Assembly (NCBI RefSeq): GCF_040954645.1
Contig: NC_092811.1
Span: 119,113,343-119,177,342, forward strand
Source: Diabrotica undecimpunctata
Lineage: Eukaryota; Arthropoda; Insecta; Coleoptera; Chrysomelidae
Direction: 5' to 3'
Length of the DNA stretch: 64,000 nucleotides
Below are positions 1-11,524 of the stretch, in pieces; the stretch's first letter is position 1, and each line of letters starts with the position of its first letter. A program made the translations under genes and the position numbers. The notes below the pieces were generated by a model. It was not told the DNA's origin and did no database searches. It worked only from the letters and a program-made list of their open reading frames with translations.

Positions 1-348
1 CTTCATTAGCACTTCAACAGCACAATCAGAATGTTCATTTGTTCATCCCTACCAATATACTTATTGTAATATGACTTACAGTTTGTCCAAATTATTGCAA
101 TAGCATTAAATTTGCAGTGATGAGGACACACGTGGACACGAAGACACTCACGGATTATATACACATTCTCTTTTTTATTGGCAAGGAACTTGGCTCTCAA
201 AGCAGTAATACTGGTTCGCTCAATTTTCATATTTAAATCTAAATTCTTTTAACAATATGCTAACAGATCTTTTACCAATAAATATAACTTCTTTATCCTA
301 TACTTATAGTTTGCAAAGTAACATGTTTCTCTAAAAAAACAGATAAGC
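1..348. other. no recognisable feature
   Basis: AT-rich sequence. One short minus-strand open frame (74 codons, 6-230) has no motif I recognise and is probably chance. Confidence 0.5.
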
Positions 349-362
349 ACAAAATAAATTGC

Positions 363-1078
363 TTAAATGTTCAAAAGACCAAATATATGTTTTGCACTAG
401 GTCAAGCAACCCGACACCTACACGAATAATAATTGATGACCTAGAACTGGAAGGTGTTGACACCTTCATATACTTAGGGTCGCTGCTAACCAAAGATAAC
501 AACGTCAGTGAAGAAATCAAAAGAAGAATAGTCTCGCCAATAAGTGTTACTATGGCTTAAGAAGACAGATGGCCTCAAAAATGCGTAGAAAAATTAAACT
601 GACTGTATACAAAACACTAATAAGATCAGTGTTAACATATGGTTCAGAAACTTGGACACTAACACAGAATGACCAAGAATTGCTCAAACGTTTTGAGCGA
701 AAAATACTAAGACGAATATATGGAGGCATAAAAGAACAAGGTTTGTGGCGCAGGTGTTACAATTTTGAGTTGTATAGAAGATTTGGAGAACCTGACGTTG
801 TAAAATTAATTAAGGTAGCACTCCTCAGATGGATAGGTCATGTAATCAGACGAGAGGAAGACAGATGCCATAGCCAGAAAAGTTTTTGACCGAAGAGAGC
901 CGATCGGACAACGAAGAAGAGGAAGACCGAGACTTAGGTACCAAGACAACCTAGAAAATGATTTGAAGTCTATCGGAATTAGAGCATGGAGAAGAGTTGC
1001 CAGAGACAGGGGCGAATGGAGGATTGTTCTGAAGAAGGCTTTGGCTCATAAAGAGCTGTAACGCCACTGATGATGATG
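363..1078 (+). mobile_element. RTE-type non-LTR retrotransposon, 5'-truncated 3' end, with TSD
   Basis: A dead-on-arrival retrotransposon copy of 716 bp. It reads from the end of the reverse transcriptase palm (NVQKTKYM) through the thumb (FIYLGSLLTKD) into the C-terminal region with YGSETWTL, LRWIGHVIRREED and RRGRPRLRYQD. The longest uninterrupted frame is 569-889, and the rest continues after one stop near 559 and a frameshift near 885. The copy ends in the trinucleotide tail TGATGATGATG. A 14-bp direct repeat ACAAAATAAATTGC lies at 349-362 and 1079-1092 and is the target-site duplication. A short trinucleotide tail and this C-terminal region are usual for RTE-type elements; the exact clade is inferred. 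Confidence 0.88.
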
Positions 1079-1092
1079 ACAAAATAAATTGC

Positions 1093-1788
1093 ACTATTCT
1101 AACTGAACTATTCTAATTGAACTAATTTAATGCAAATAAAATAAATACTTTGTTTTTATAAAACTAAAAATGTGAACCAATTAGACAACGCGAAAAGCTC
1201 GGATTTTTTCGGACAAATATTACCATGAGATTGTTTTTCATAATCACTTTCATGAGATACCCCAAAAAAAGTTGATCAAATTTGTATGTTTTAAAATTAA
1301 ATTTAAATTTAAATTTTTTCGACACAAAATTTTTTTTTTAATTATTTGGATCATTCTTAACAAAATCGGTCTCTTGCAGTTTTTCTGTTAACTTGATTAT
1401 TTTCGAGGTATAAATAATTTAAAATTGTGAAAACACAAAATTACGATTTTCAAGGCTCAAACACACAAGTAAAAAATATTACTTTTAAATTCACCAAGGA
1501 CCTAAATTTAAGTTCAAACCTTGTTCTATCATTTCCCGATAAGTATTTTGTACCCATTTCATTTTAAAACATTGTAGCATGAAAAATCGGTAAGATAGTT
1601 TCGAAACAAATTCAGATTTCTGCTTTAATCTGGAGCCTTCTAAAAATTGCAAGGCAAAGCAGACGTTGATAAAGATGTTAATAGAGACATGGGGAATCTA
1701 AAATTTGCATTCCACGACATGTCTATTCATCTAGGCAGAAATCCTAACGAATTTGTTTCTCGTACTCATACAGAGTAGATCCGAATAA
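1093..1788. other. unassigned AT-rich region
   Basis: No coding frame or element end is recognised. A segment at 1572-1585 (ATTGTAGCATGA) matches the junction sequence that opens the tandem repeat at 1984, so the palindrome and its left flank may lie inside an older repeat array. Confidence 0.5.
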
Positions 1789-1985
1789 AATGAAAAAGAC
1801 AGAAAATATTTGATTTCACGTTCAAAGCGTCTATGTATCTATTGATACGTATTTCGACTTAAAAAGTCTCATCAGAATAGTTACTATTCTGAACTATTCT
1901 GATGAGACTTTTTAAGTCAAAATACGTATCAATAGATACATAGACGCTTTGAACGTGAAATCAAATCTTTTCTGTCTTTTTCATT
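1789..1985. repeat. near-perfect palindrome, 93-bp arms, hammerhead-like core in each arm
   Basis: Left arm 1789-1881, 11-bp centre 1882-1892, right arm 1893-1985. The arms differ at only a few positions. Each arm carries CTGATGA followed by the hairpin GACTT-TTT-AAGTC. On the minus strand (left arm) this is followed by GAAATACG, a canonical hammerhead core order. In the right arm (CTGATGA at 1899-1905) the GAAA has become AAAA. A second small hairpin GTATC-AATA-GATAC follows where stem III would be. I could not find a convincing stem I, so activity is not claimed. Confidence 0.85.
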
Positions 1986-2337
1986 GTAGCATGAATTTAC
2001 TTTTTCTCGGGTATTTTTAGGGTTTTTGCTACAAGAAATTTATATTCATGGATAAATATTAGAGTTTCTTTATTGAAGGTTAAAACTCAACTCTCTTAAA
2101 AACTAACTAACAAATACTGAGTTTATTTTATCTAAGTTTGTGTATCTGATAACAAAACACTGTAGCATGAATTTACTTTTACTCAGCGATTTTTAGGGTT
2201 TTTGCTACAAGAAATTTATATTCATGGATAAATATGAGAGTTTCTTTATTGAAGGTTAAAACTCAACTCTCTTAAAAACTAACTAACAAATACTGTATTT
2301 ATTTTATCTAAGTTTGTGTATCAGATAACAAAACATT
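1986..2337. repeat. tandem repeat, two units of about 176 bp
   Basis: Unit 1 covers about 1986-2160 and unit 2 about 2161-2337. Both run from GTAGCATGAATTTACTTTT to GTGTATCNGATAACAAAACA with few differences. A partial further unit start at 1572-1585 suggests a satellite-like array interrupted by the palindrome. No coding content is seen. Confidence 0.85.
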
Positions 2338-2487
2338 ATTTGGATCACATAAACACATTAGACCACTTGACATCTGTAGATGCACATTATTAGTTCATCC
2401 CTCATACCCCCCATTGGCGTCACCATAAGAACTATGATTTGTTACAAAATTGTTTTATCTTCTTACGATTTGTTCTAATACTTACTA

Positions 2488-3552
2488 GGTTGAATAAACT
2501 CGTTGATAGCGGATCCCCTTGTTTTAAACCTCTATTTTGTCTTGAAAAAGCTTCCTTTCAATGTTACCCTATTTATCGTGTTCCTAAGAGTCATTCTCAC
2601 TAGCCTTATAAGCTTTTCTGGTACTTCTAATGTTCTCATGGCCTCATATAGCATCGTTTGATTTAGGGAGTCATATGCTTGTTTAAAATCGATAAATAGT
2701 ATATGTAATCCTAAGTATTATTTATAGCTGTTATTTTGTATTAATTGTAACATACTTATTTGATCAATAGTTGTTCTCTCCGGTCTAAAACTCCCTGTAT
2801 TTTCCAATCACTTTGTTATCATATTTTATTAATCTTTTCATAATAATTTTTGCAAGTATTTTATAGACTACCTCTAATAGTGATATACTTCTATAGTTTT
2901 CGCACTCCGTTTTGTCTCCTTTTTTATAGATAGGACAAATAAGAACGCTATTCCATTGTTTCAGCATTTTTCCTTTTGTCAAATTATTAATGTCATGTGA
3001 AATATCTTTCCCTTCAATCTATCGCCACCTTCCTTAAAAATGTCAGCTGGAAAACAACTTTCTCCTGCATTTTTGTTATTTTTTAGGTCTCTTATTATTT
3101 CTTCGACTTAATTCAAAGTTGGTCGATAAAGTCTTCAAAGAGACTTCATCGCAGGTCCCTTCTTGATCTTCTTGCCAATTCTCATTTCCCTCGAGTTCCT
3201 CTTGTTGGTCTGTATTTAGCCAATCTTCTCTTTGTTTCTGCAATGCTGTGGATTATTCTCTGTAGTTTCTCTGGACTTCTTGGTAGAAATTATTTACCTC
3301 TTTGTTTATGTAGGCTTCTTCTATATTTTTCAATTGCTTTTCTAGCTGTTCTCTTTTCTTTTTTCTACAAATTATTTTCACTTCACTTCTTCTTGCCACA
3401 TAAATTTCGATAGCATTTTGGGCGTTTCCTTTATCTCTTTGTAGCCATGTCCTGTTCCTTCTTGCCAAAGCATTCCTACATTCTTCACCGAACCAGTCTT
3501 GCCGTCTTTTAATATGTTCTCTTCCTATATACTTTTCCGCTGCTTTCGACAT
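2488..3552 (-). pseudogene. linker and 5' half of reverse transcriptase, LINE at 2488-5252
   Basis: The basic linker frame 3253-3552 (ending IEEAYINKEVNNFYQEVQ) resembles the region between endonuclease and RT in RTE-type elements. RT begins at 2982 with QWNSVLICPIYKKGDKTECENYRSISLL, followed after frame changes by ILFIDFKQAYDSLNQ and the RT fingers/palm motif RGLKQGDPLSTSLF. The catalytic YADD box is missing because the copy stops at about 2488. Confidence 0.8.
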
Positions 3553-3672
3553 GGCTGTCTGTGTGGTCTACCACTTTTCTTCTATATCCTGTCTGACTGA
3601 ATTCTCTAGCTTTTTATTTATTTCTTCTTCTAGTCTGTTTACAACCTGCTTCTCTTGAAGGCGCTCTAACTG

Positions 3673-4372
3673 CTAATTTAGTCTATCTTTAACAGGTTTT
3701 GTAATAATTGGTAGTTCTTGTTTTAGTTTTGCTATTATTAGTGTATGGTCACTCTTGGTATCTGCCCCTTTGTAACTTCTGCAATCGATTATTGCCTGAT
3801 CATGTTTGCTTTCAATTAGGACATGATCTATCTGATTTTTTATTTTTCCATCAGAAGAAGTCCAAATTACCTTATGGAGAATGTCTTTGTGATCAAAACT
3901 TGTGCTAGCTATCTTCATTTTGTTCTCTGTAGCAAAGTCTATTAACTTTTCTCTATATTATATTTTCTCTTTTCTGACTTTCGCATTTATGTCACCACTG
4001 ATTATCTTTATATGGTATTTCTGTATAGTCCCTATTAGTGTGCTTAGCTTTTCGTAGAACTCTGTTTTGGTTTTTAAATCTTTATCTTCAGTGGCCGCAT
4101 GTACATTAATGATACTTATCTTCCTATACTTTCCTCTTACTCTCAAATAACATATTCTGTCTGATATTGGTTGAAAATCTACAACTGCTTTGTTTACTTT
4201 CTCAGACACCATGAATCCGACTCCAAAGTGTGCTCTTTCCTATTTTATTATTTCATTTCCCAGTTGTTTCGTTTCTTGCAGAGCAAGGATATCTATTGGA
4301 TATTTTTTCATAATTTGGTATGTTTCTTAAAGCTCCCTGCTCATAAGTCCCTCTCTCATTTTAAGTCCTAAT
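3673..4372 (-). pseudogene. AP-like endonuclease domain of the LINE at 2488-5252
   Basis: Visible endonuclease motifs in order: IDILALQETKQLG (catalytic glutamate, near 4290), FGVGFMVSEKV, the core IINVHAATEDKD, the KIISGDINAKV motif near 3980, and the C-terminal block KNQIDHVLIESKH then KSDHTLI near 3770. These correspond to the exonuclease-endonuclease-phosphatase fold that nicks target DNA for target-primed reverse transcription. Stops occur at the ELxETY and IIKxERA positions, and the frame shifts near 3950. Nonfunctional as it stands. Confidence 0.85.
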
Positions 4373-4889
4373 TTTTATTATGTCTGGATTATTGCCTTTT
4401 TTGTGTTTATTTTTCCATTTTCCACGTTCGTATTGCTTTGCCTTACCATTTTGGTATCATATATTCCCAGTTGGTTTTCTTAATCAAGATTTTTGGCGAT
4501 TTTTCTTTGGTATTTTCTTTTAGGTGTTGTTTTTCTTCATACAATATCCATTCTTTCCCATTCACGAACAACTTCTTATAGCTTACTTTTGTCTTTTTCC
4601 TTTTCTTTTTTCTTCCATTGCTATTTTAACTACTTCTTTGTGTATTACTTTTTCTTCTGATGCCAGATCAATATGTAGATGCAATCTTTATGATACTTTA
4701 ACTTACTTTTTCTATGTAGTATCTTAATTTTATCTGTGAAAATTTCTGTTTCTATGGCATAGACTATTTCTCCTATTTTGTTGCCTTCCTCAGTTTTATT
4801 TGCGCAGTTCTTGTGATATGAATGTTTCCATGCCTGCTTTTAGTTTCTTGTTATTTGTATCTATTTTTAAACCCGATATAATCAAATTT

Positions 4890-5252
4890 TTTTTGACTTG
4901 TTTTCTCCAGTTGTTTCTCCATTTTGTCTTGTAATTGTTTCACATCGTTTTTTAATTTTGTGTTTTCCTGCTTTACCTCTTGTAGTTGTTTATTACTTTT
5001 CATTTGTACTTTCTTGTTTGCTTTATTTCATTCATCATTTCTTCATTTTCTTCCATTGGTTTTTGCATCATTTTAATCATGACGTCTTCTTTTTCTTAAT
5101 GTCGTGTTTTCTTTTCTCTGCGTGTCGCTTTTAGAAGGTGTATGCTTTCTCATATTTCTTCTTCTAAAATCTTCATCCTGGTCTTTTTCTTGCGTTTCGT
5201 TTCTTTCATCTGTATCTATTTCGCTTCCTGATCCTTTGTCACTTATATTCAT
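4890..5252 (-). pseudogene. ORF1 N-terminal region, charged coiled coil
   Basis: The frame opens with MNISDKGSGSEIDTDE and is rich in E, K, D and R. It breaks near 5096. A heptad-like stretch around 4893-5000 (LQEVKQENTKLKNDVKQLQD) predicts a coiled coil, the usual multimerisation module of LINE ORF1 proteins. Further pieces, including YKKLFVNGKEWILYEEK near 4520-4600, continue toward the endonuclease. Several stops show that it is dead. In LINEs, ORF1 proteins bind and package the element RNA; here that role is inferred from position and composition. Confidence 0.65.
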
Positions 5253-6167
5253 TTTCCTATATTAATAAAACTTTTTACGACAATGTCAATTATTATTTAT
5301 TATTTTAATTTAATTTAATTCTAATCTAACTTTAATCTAATTTATTCTAAGGCGGGATCTGGATTTTGTGATAAAATTATGTGGCTTTTATTTTGATATT
5401 TAATTTCTTTTTGGTACTAATTACTTTATTACCTGCCAAAAAATGCGTAGGAATGCCTAAGCGACTTAACCCTTCGGACTTTTGTAATCATCTAGTTTTA
5501 AAAGGGCAATTCACTTGTTTCGCAATATACCTTCTGGTTTATATCAAATTCAGATCGAAGAAATTGGTACTTACTTAATTGGTAAATATCATACACTGTA
5601 TTCCGCACTGCTATCAAAGAATATATTTATAAGCGTCTATATTCTTTGCTGCTATTTTTGATAGATCCCTCAAATAGTTCCGTTGTCTTGTTTTTCGGAC
5701 AAGGTCTATTTTTGCCTGGCTTTGAAATAATATGATTTTTTTTCCTTTTATAATTTTACATACTAACGTGCTGATATTTTTAATGCAGTAGCTATTTTTT
5801 TAAATAAAGCGTTGTTAAATGATAGGTGTATATATTTTGATAAACGAACATACATTTAAATACGAGTATGATACCTGTTGAACAGATGAAAATAGCTCCT
5901 CCGAAGTACTCTAACACATTTAATACAAGTTGTACTCTAAAAATAAAAGGGGCGTGAGAATACAAAAAAACATTAATAAAATTGACTAATGTACTAAAAT
6001 CAAAGCAAAACAACATTCTGACAAAATAAAAAATAAAATACATATGAACACTGATAAAAGAGCATAAAGAGTACTGAATACTAAATTATCAACAAATTTA
6101 ATGTATATTAGTGACTTCTTTGGGCCTGTTTTGCAGAGCAAAGTTTATCGAAACCTATTTCGCAAAG
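5253..6167. other. unassigned region
   Basis: Includes the probable 5' leader of the LINE (to about 5350) and AT-rich DNA with no recognisable frame. The short open frames here lack motifs. Confidence 0.45.
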
Positions 6168-6880
6168 TTAAGATGTTGAAAATGGTAATAGTATACGGAA
6201 CACTCTGGTTTTCAGCGCAGAAAACTCATCATTTATCCCTAACCAAAATTTCAAAGAATGATTTTTTATTAAACTTAAATGATTTTCAATGGTTACAAAA
6301 ACAACGTTCACGTATTGTTCTTCAACCTTGTAAGTTTTAATATATTCATCCACATTTGCAAACATTTCTAGGTGTTTTGCTTTAAATTTCTGCTCCACAA
6401 CTCCAATTTTCTACAAAAAGCATCGTCCTTATCACTCTTATCCAATATATGTGAATTGGCTTCTTGAAGCTGAAGGGTCAAAATATTTAGTTTCTCGAAT
6501 ATATCAACCAAGTAGCTCAATTTTCAGTTGCCAAAAAATGGCAAAATTATTTCCAAACATAATTTTAACAATTTGAATTGCAGCTGGCAAAATAAGCTCT
6601 TCACCAATAATGTGAGCCTTTTTACATATGTCTATTTGATTTGAGACTTTATAAGTTTTTCATTCACAAAGTTTTTTTTTCAAATTATTTTTGCTTTTCA
6701 TGTAATTATAATTTTAACTCGAAGAATTCTCGGGGTTTGTTAATGTACTCACTATGAAGTGTTACCAAATGTCTAAGTTTATTAGGTTTCATGCTGTCGG
6801 CTGCTAAAATTTTTGAGCAAATAATACATAGAGGCCTTTCTTCTTAATTTACTTCAGTAAAAGTAAACCCAAAATTTTGG
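6168..6880 (-). pseudogene. hAT-type transposase relic with BED-like zinc finger (ZBED5-like)
   Basis: On the minus strand, RPLCIICSKILAADSMKPNK followed by HLVTLHSEYINKP gives a C-x2-C ... H-x4-H zinc finger near 6760-6840. Downstream frames give HIIGEELILPAAIQIVKIM and, in the open stretch 6168-6398, MEQKFKAKHLEMFANVDEYI. This order matches insect ZBED5-like hAT proteins. The catalytic core appears deleted between these blocks, and several stops are present. No TIRs were found. Confidence 0.7.
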
Positions 6881-8946
6881 ACTAAAATAAACACGTTCAT
6901 AATAAATTTAACAGGTACAGAAGGACTGACTAAACTGAGTCAACTAAGACTGGTCACGGTCAGAACTGAAGAGTGAGGAGATTAGATGCAGGCAGACAGA
7001 CGATCGAGAATGTTCAAAATATCGAAACTTCTCGCGAAGAAAGGCGATCGGTTCCGAATCGGTGTTGCCACATATCAATACATTTATTTATTCTCGGTAA
7101 TATGGTAATTACAGTAAGATTTAACTGTAAGTTTTTTGTCAAAATACTCAAGGTACATTATTATTGCAAAGATATATTGTTATTGTACGAGAGGGGGCGC
7201 GGTGAAAATAATTATGGAAAATTGGGTCGCAAATGGTAAAAGGTTAAGAAACGCTGACCTAGAGCAAGACGAGCATAACCTTACATGTACTGGGTAAATG
7301 ATTATACAATCGAAACCCAAAGAAAAACGAAGAAGAAGAAAAAGAACCAGCAGATGAATCAACCACCGACCATCGTCTGTGAATGGACAAGCGGTTTAAG
7401 TTCATTGATTTAATTCCTACGAGTAGGAAAGTTACATAATATAAAAAATAATTTGTGAATAATGTCATATTTGCAAAGATCTAGTGGATCGCCTGTACCC
7501 TGGCTATTGAGATGTCCTTAGAAAAACTTATTTAGAGAATGTCCTTAGAATAACTTCCGTTAGCTATAATTAAATTCCGGTTTTTAAGATTTGTTAACGG
7601 CTCATTAGCAATATTGAACGATTATTTCTTTATGGCTATTACATTTATGGAATAAAAATAATCTAACATTAAAATAAAATTCTTACCAAGCTTACTCTAA
7701 CTTACGACTATTCTCTTAGAATATATTTTGAATAAGACTTTTGTATAAACGTTACATTTTGTTGTTTCAAATTTATAGTTTACAGTATACTACGAAATGC
7801 ACATCTAAACTTTATATATTTTACGATAGAACTTTTAAAATAAGCTACAGTAAACCTGTTGAAGTTTATAAATGCCATGATATATCCTTCCGTCGTGAGT
7901 CGTTTTAAGACTGTGCCATAAATCTGCAGGTTATATTTAACTTTGTTACAATATACGTGCCGAGATAAAATACTATTTGAAATAGGATTTATTATAACTC
8001 CGGTCTAGTATTTCTCGCTTTGGCGAAATAAACAAAAAACTAGATTTATGTTATGCTAGGGATTATAAGCATAGGGCACATAATATCGGTTCATTGGTTC
8101 GCTTCAAACGCATCTTTATTCAGTTGATATGAATGATATTAAAACTTTTACATTAGGATAGTCAGGTAAGGTTAGGTTGCGTTATGTTAGATTGACGATG
8201 TATGTAGTCGTCGCAAGAATTAGGAAATGGTTAATATATCGTTGAGCGTTTTAAAGTTTTTTTTATGTATACAGTGTGATTCTTTGGGAGTTCCTATTAG
8301 ACGTTTTAGAGAAACGTGGCATAATTAATAATTGAAAATTTGAAGTATACGTTTTTGTGCCTTTATAGAAGAGGGTCTGAAATCTTCAAAAGCCATCTCA
8401 GTCCAGGACGCTGCTTGATTGATCTTGTGCAGGATTTATTCTTAGTCGTCCCGGCTATAGTTCTCGAGGAACTTTAAAACGCTCTCTCATTGCTGAACGT
8501 TTACCTGCTAAAACAAACCCTCCTTTGTCATCCAGCGTTCCAGAAGCGGAATGGCCGCTGGAAGGTCGAGCATTATTTCCGAAGCAATATATTCATTTAT
8601 CCACAGACTATCAGCAAGTCCCTGTCCCTTTTACCTGTTTCCCTTTTATTGATCCTAAAAATTTTTTTCTGAGAAAAACCCCTTTCTAGGTAGGATCGCT
8701 TTTAGAACTGCATCACTCCCAGCCAGGCATTTACTCTTTTCCCACAGTTTGACTTAATTGTTCGCCTTTTATCAAATCATTTTTCGTATACCCTTAACTT
8801 ATAACAACCCTATACAACAATCGTGTTCCCTATACCTTCAACTAAATAACAAACATGAAACAACAATAGCTATAAGAGACTTTACCGATAAAGTTGGGGA
8901 GAAGATAACTCAAAAAAACCACCAGAAACTTTGGCTTGAGGAAGAG

Positions 8947-8982
<36 letters not shown>

Positions 8983-9264
8983 TCAACGAGGTAAACGTTT
9001 AATCGCATTTTACCCAGAAAATGACTTTCTCATTACAAATACCTGATTTCAACGTACAGAAAGGCGTCGTTTATATGTATAAACCATGAAATACGTATAG
9101 GAGAATGGTGATACACATTCAGTAGAAATATTAAATTAAATTAAATTAGATTGAATTTCTCAGGATTCTCTACTTCAAACAAAAATATTTTACCTTCAAT
9201 TCGTAGCTTCCATTATTTTCTGGATGCTGGCTTTCTTTAGGATAGACAAGGAGAATAAATATTA
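6881..9264. other. unassigned region, possible solitary hAT-like end
   Basis: No gene recognised over 2.4 kb. At 7237-7262 the sequence AAAGGTTAAGAAACGCTGACC resembles the inner-to-outer end of hAT elements that read CAGCGTTTCTTAACC on the other strand, but no partner end is seen. The motif GGTTAGGTTGCG near 8170 is ordinary in insect intergenic DNA. Confidence 0.4.
8951..8979. repeat. (AG)n microsatellite
   Basis: An uninterrupted AG dinucleotide run of about 29 bp within AT-rich DNA. Confidence 0.95.
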
Positions 9265-9568
9265 TACAGGGTGAGTCATGAGGAACTTTACATACTTCTA
9301 CCATATGTAGAGTCCCTCAGGGAGCATATCATGTGGCCACTAAAAAATTTCAACTCCTCTTCTTTATTAATTAACAGAGTGATTTGTGTAATTGACCATT
9401 TATTTCATTTTACTGTAGTGTTTATACGGCTCATTTGATTTTTTTAATTTTTGCATGATACAGTACACTACTATCTAGCATTCGACTGGTATTAGCTAAA
9501 CTAAAAAATTCCAGGACTGGCTTTGGAAAAATTAATTTAGGGATTCGTATTAAATATTACACCCTGTA
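9265..9568. mobile_element. MITE with CAGGGTG-type ends and TA duplication
   Basis: A 304-bp non-coding element. The ends are TACAGGGTG at 9265-9273 and CACCCTGTA at 9560-9568, and each is flanked by TA (9263-9264 and 9569-9570), as expected for Tc1/mariner-superfamily mobilisation. The same end occurs again at 46270, next to a degenerate transposase. Confidence 0.85.
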
Positions 9569-9675
9569 TAATTTTTTTTTAAAATGCAATAAGTGATTTT
9601 CAAACTACATAAATAGCCAATGAAAACGACATATGCGACAATGTTGTCGCACTTTTATTAAATTTTTAGTGAACG

Positions 9676-11518
9676 ATCAAATCTTACCAAAAATAGAACA
9701 ACCATAATGAAGTATCAAATTATAAGGTAATTAATTTAAACAAATGTTATAAATTTCAAATATTTTAATTGAAATGATAAACTGAGTCACCGCACAACAA
9801 AAAACAGTAACTACTAACAATAACGAAGAACAATTTAAAAAAAAAACTAAAAATATGTACATAGTTATGATAAACCCATAAATTAGAACTGGAAAAGATA
9901 CAATAATGGTAACAAAATAAAAATAATTCAAAATAGATTTTCGAAATGGAACCCTGCAGCCTGTACACATTTTTGTTGCCGAATTGTTAATTGACGTATT
10001 GAATTACGGATACTCTGGGGATCGTTTCTAATAGTATTACAACAATGTATAATTTTATTAATTAATTGTTGTCGGTTATTAATATTCACTGCGTAAACTA
10101 GTTGCTTCAATCGTCCCCAAATATGGTAATCAACGGGATTGAAATCAGGGGATCTTGAAGGCCACGAAATAGGACCTGCACGTCCTATCCACCTGTTGCC
10201 ATAAACATTATTGAGATGTTGTCTCACTGCCAGTAAAAAGTGTGGGAGTGCCCCATCATGCTGAAAATACATCCCTCGGATAGCAACGTTCGCGTTGGCA
10301 AGCAAATTCGGCAAAATACTTTGTAGAAAGTTCAAATAGACCTGCCCAAGACCATAAAAAAAGTGAGGACCTACTAATTGGTTATTTATGACACCAATCC
10401 ACACGTTAACCGAAAACCTTAACTGAGAACGACGTTCTCGAATAGCATGGGGATTTTCTTCTGCCCACACATGTGAATTTCGTGAATTATTTATCCCGTC
10501 TCTGGTAAATTGGGCTTCATCTGTAAATAGTGTCCTGTATAGCGTTGGTCGATTATTGTTAATCCATCTACAAAATTTCAACCTATCGATCTCATCTCTA
10601 GCATGTAGTCGCTGAACCATTTGAATGTGATATGGGTATAGATTATTTTTTTGTAAGACTCTAAGTACTTACTTTTGATTGAGTAACATTGAGTTCTCGA
10701 CTTACTTGCCTAGTGCTTATTGTAGAGTTCATAGTAACGGCGTCCATAATGTCATCTTCCTGCGCTTCATCTACATGTCGCTCTGTTGTTCCACTAGGAA
10801 AAGTGCCATTTTCTCGCAAATAATTAAAAACTGACCCAAATGTTGGATGACTGGGAGTTCGACGATTAGGAAATCTCCTGCGATATTCTCTACTAGCAGC
10901 CCTACCATTCCCATTACAGAATCCATAAACAAATATTATGTCTGCATATTCTGTGGTCAAAAACTGATGTGGCATTTTGAACGAAAGTAACAAAAGCTCT
11001 ACCAAAACTAACACAATGTACTTAACTTAGATATGATAGAAGAAATATGTATTCTTGTACACATAAATAACAATTGGTAATGGCAATAATGACAATGGGT
11101 ATAAAATATCAAGAAACGTCAAACGGTCAACGCCAACCTTCATTTTAAACTTTTTTAGATTTATTTTTATTTAGTACAGTTGATGCAATGTATTATTATT
11201 TGACATAAAATTTTAATCATTTACAATCAAGAAAACTAACACATACAAGAGGTTTGACTTTTTAATCAATTTAATTTATTATTTATCGAAAATAATGCCC
11301 CAATACGATCTATGAGTAAAAATTTAAAATTGAAAAACAATTGATTCTATCGTAGAGATAATACAAAGTGACAGTAAATATGTTAATTTTCTACGTATTA
11401 GATTATGTTGTAGGAACTCATTTTAATTAAAATGTTTGAAATTTATAACATTTGTTTAAATTAATACCTTATAATTTGGTACTTCATTATGGTTGTTCTA
11501 TTTTTGGTAAGATTTGAT
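9676..11518 (-). mobile_element. Tc1/mariner-superfamily element with about 100-bp TIRs
   Basis: The outermost matching bases are ATCAAATCTTACCAAAAAT at 9676-9694 and its reverse complement at 11500-11518. Similarity between the ends runs for about 100 bp (to about 9778 and from about 11415), with a few substitutions. The transposase relic lies between them on the minus strand. The terminal nucleotides and the TA duplication are not obvious, so the true ends may lie a few bases away. Confidence 0.82.
9928..10975 (-). pseudogene. mariner-superfamily transposase, DD41D spacing, one frameshift
   Basis: A cut-and-paste DNA transposase of the IS630/Tc1/mariner superfamily. The N-terminal helix-turn-helix part starts at MPHQFLTTEYADII (ATG at about 10975) and runs to VTQSKV near 10665. 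The frame then shifts, and the catalytic part runs from 10658 to 9928. The three acidic residues are in LFTDEAQF, FQHDGALPH and SRSPDFNPVDYHIW. Forty-one residues separate the second and third, the DD41D arrangement reported for rosa-type mariners (family knowledge). The total of about 350 residues is normal. The single frameshift is the only clear lesion, so the copy is relatively young. Confidence 0.85.
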
Positions 11519-11524
11519 TTTGAT

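Larger units (their letters stand above)
2488..5252 (-). mobile_element. two-ORF APE-type non-LTR retrotransposon, 3'-truncated and decayed
   Basis: Reading on the minus strand from 5252 downward: a charged, coiled-coil ORF1 region, an apurinic-type endonuclease, a linker, and the first half of a reverse transcriptase ending just after the KQGDPLSTSLFNLV motif near 2490. Most non-LTR relics here lack their 5' end; this one keeps it and lacks its 3' half, which points to a later deletion or recombination rather than incomplete reverse transcription. Stops and frameshifts occur throughout. The order ORF1-APE-RT is typical of APE-bearing LINEs; the clade is uncertain (RTE-like by RT and endonuclease style). 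Confidence 0.82.

Noticed and set aside
1986..2337. Tandem repeats as a possible CRISPR-like array
   Set aside because: The whole unit is repeated with no constant-repeat and variable-spacer pattern, and the context is eukaryotic transposable elements.
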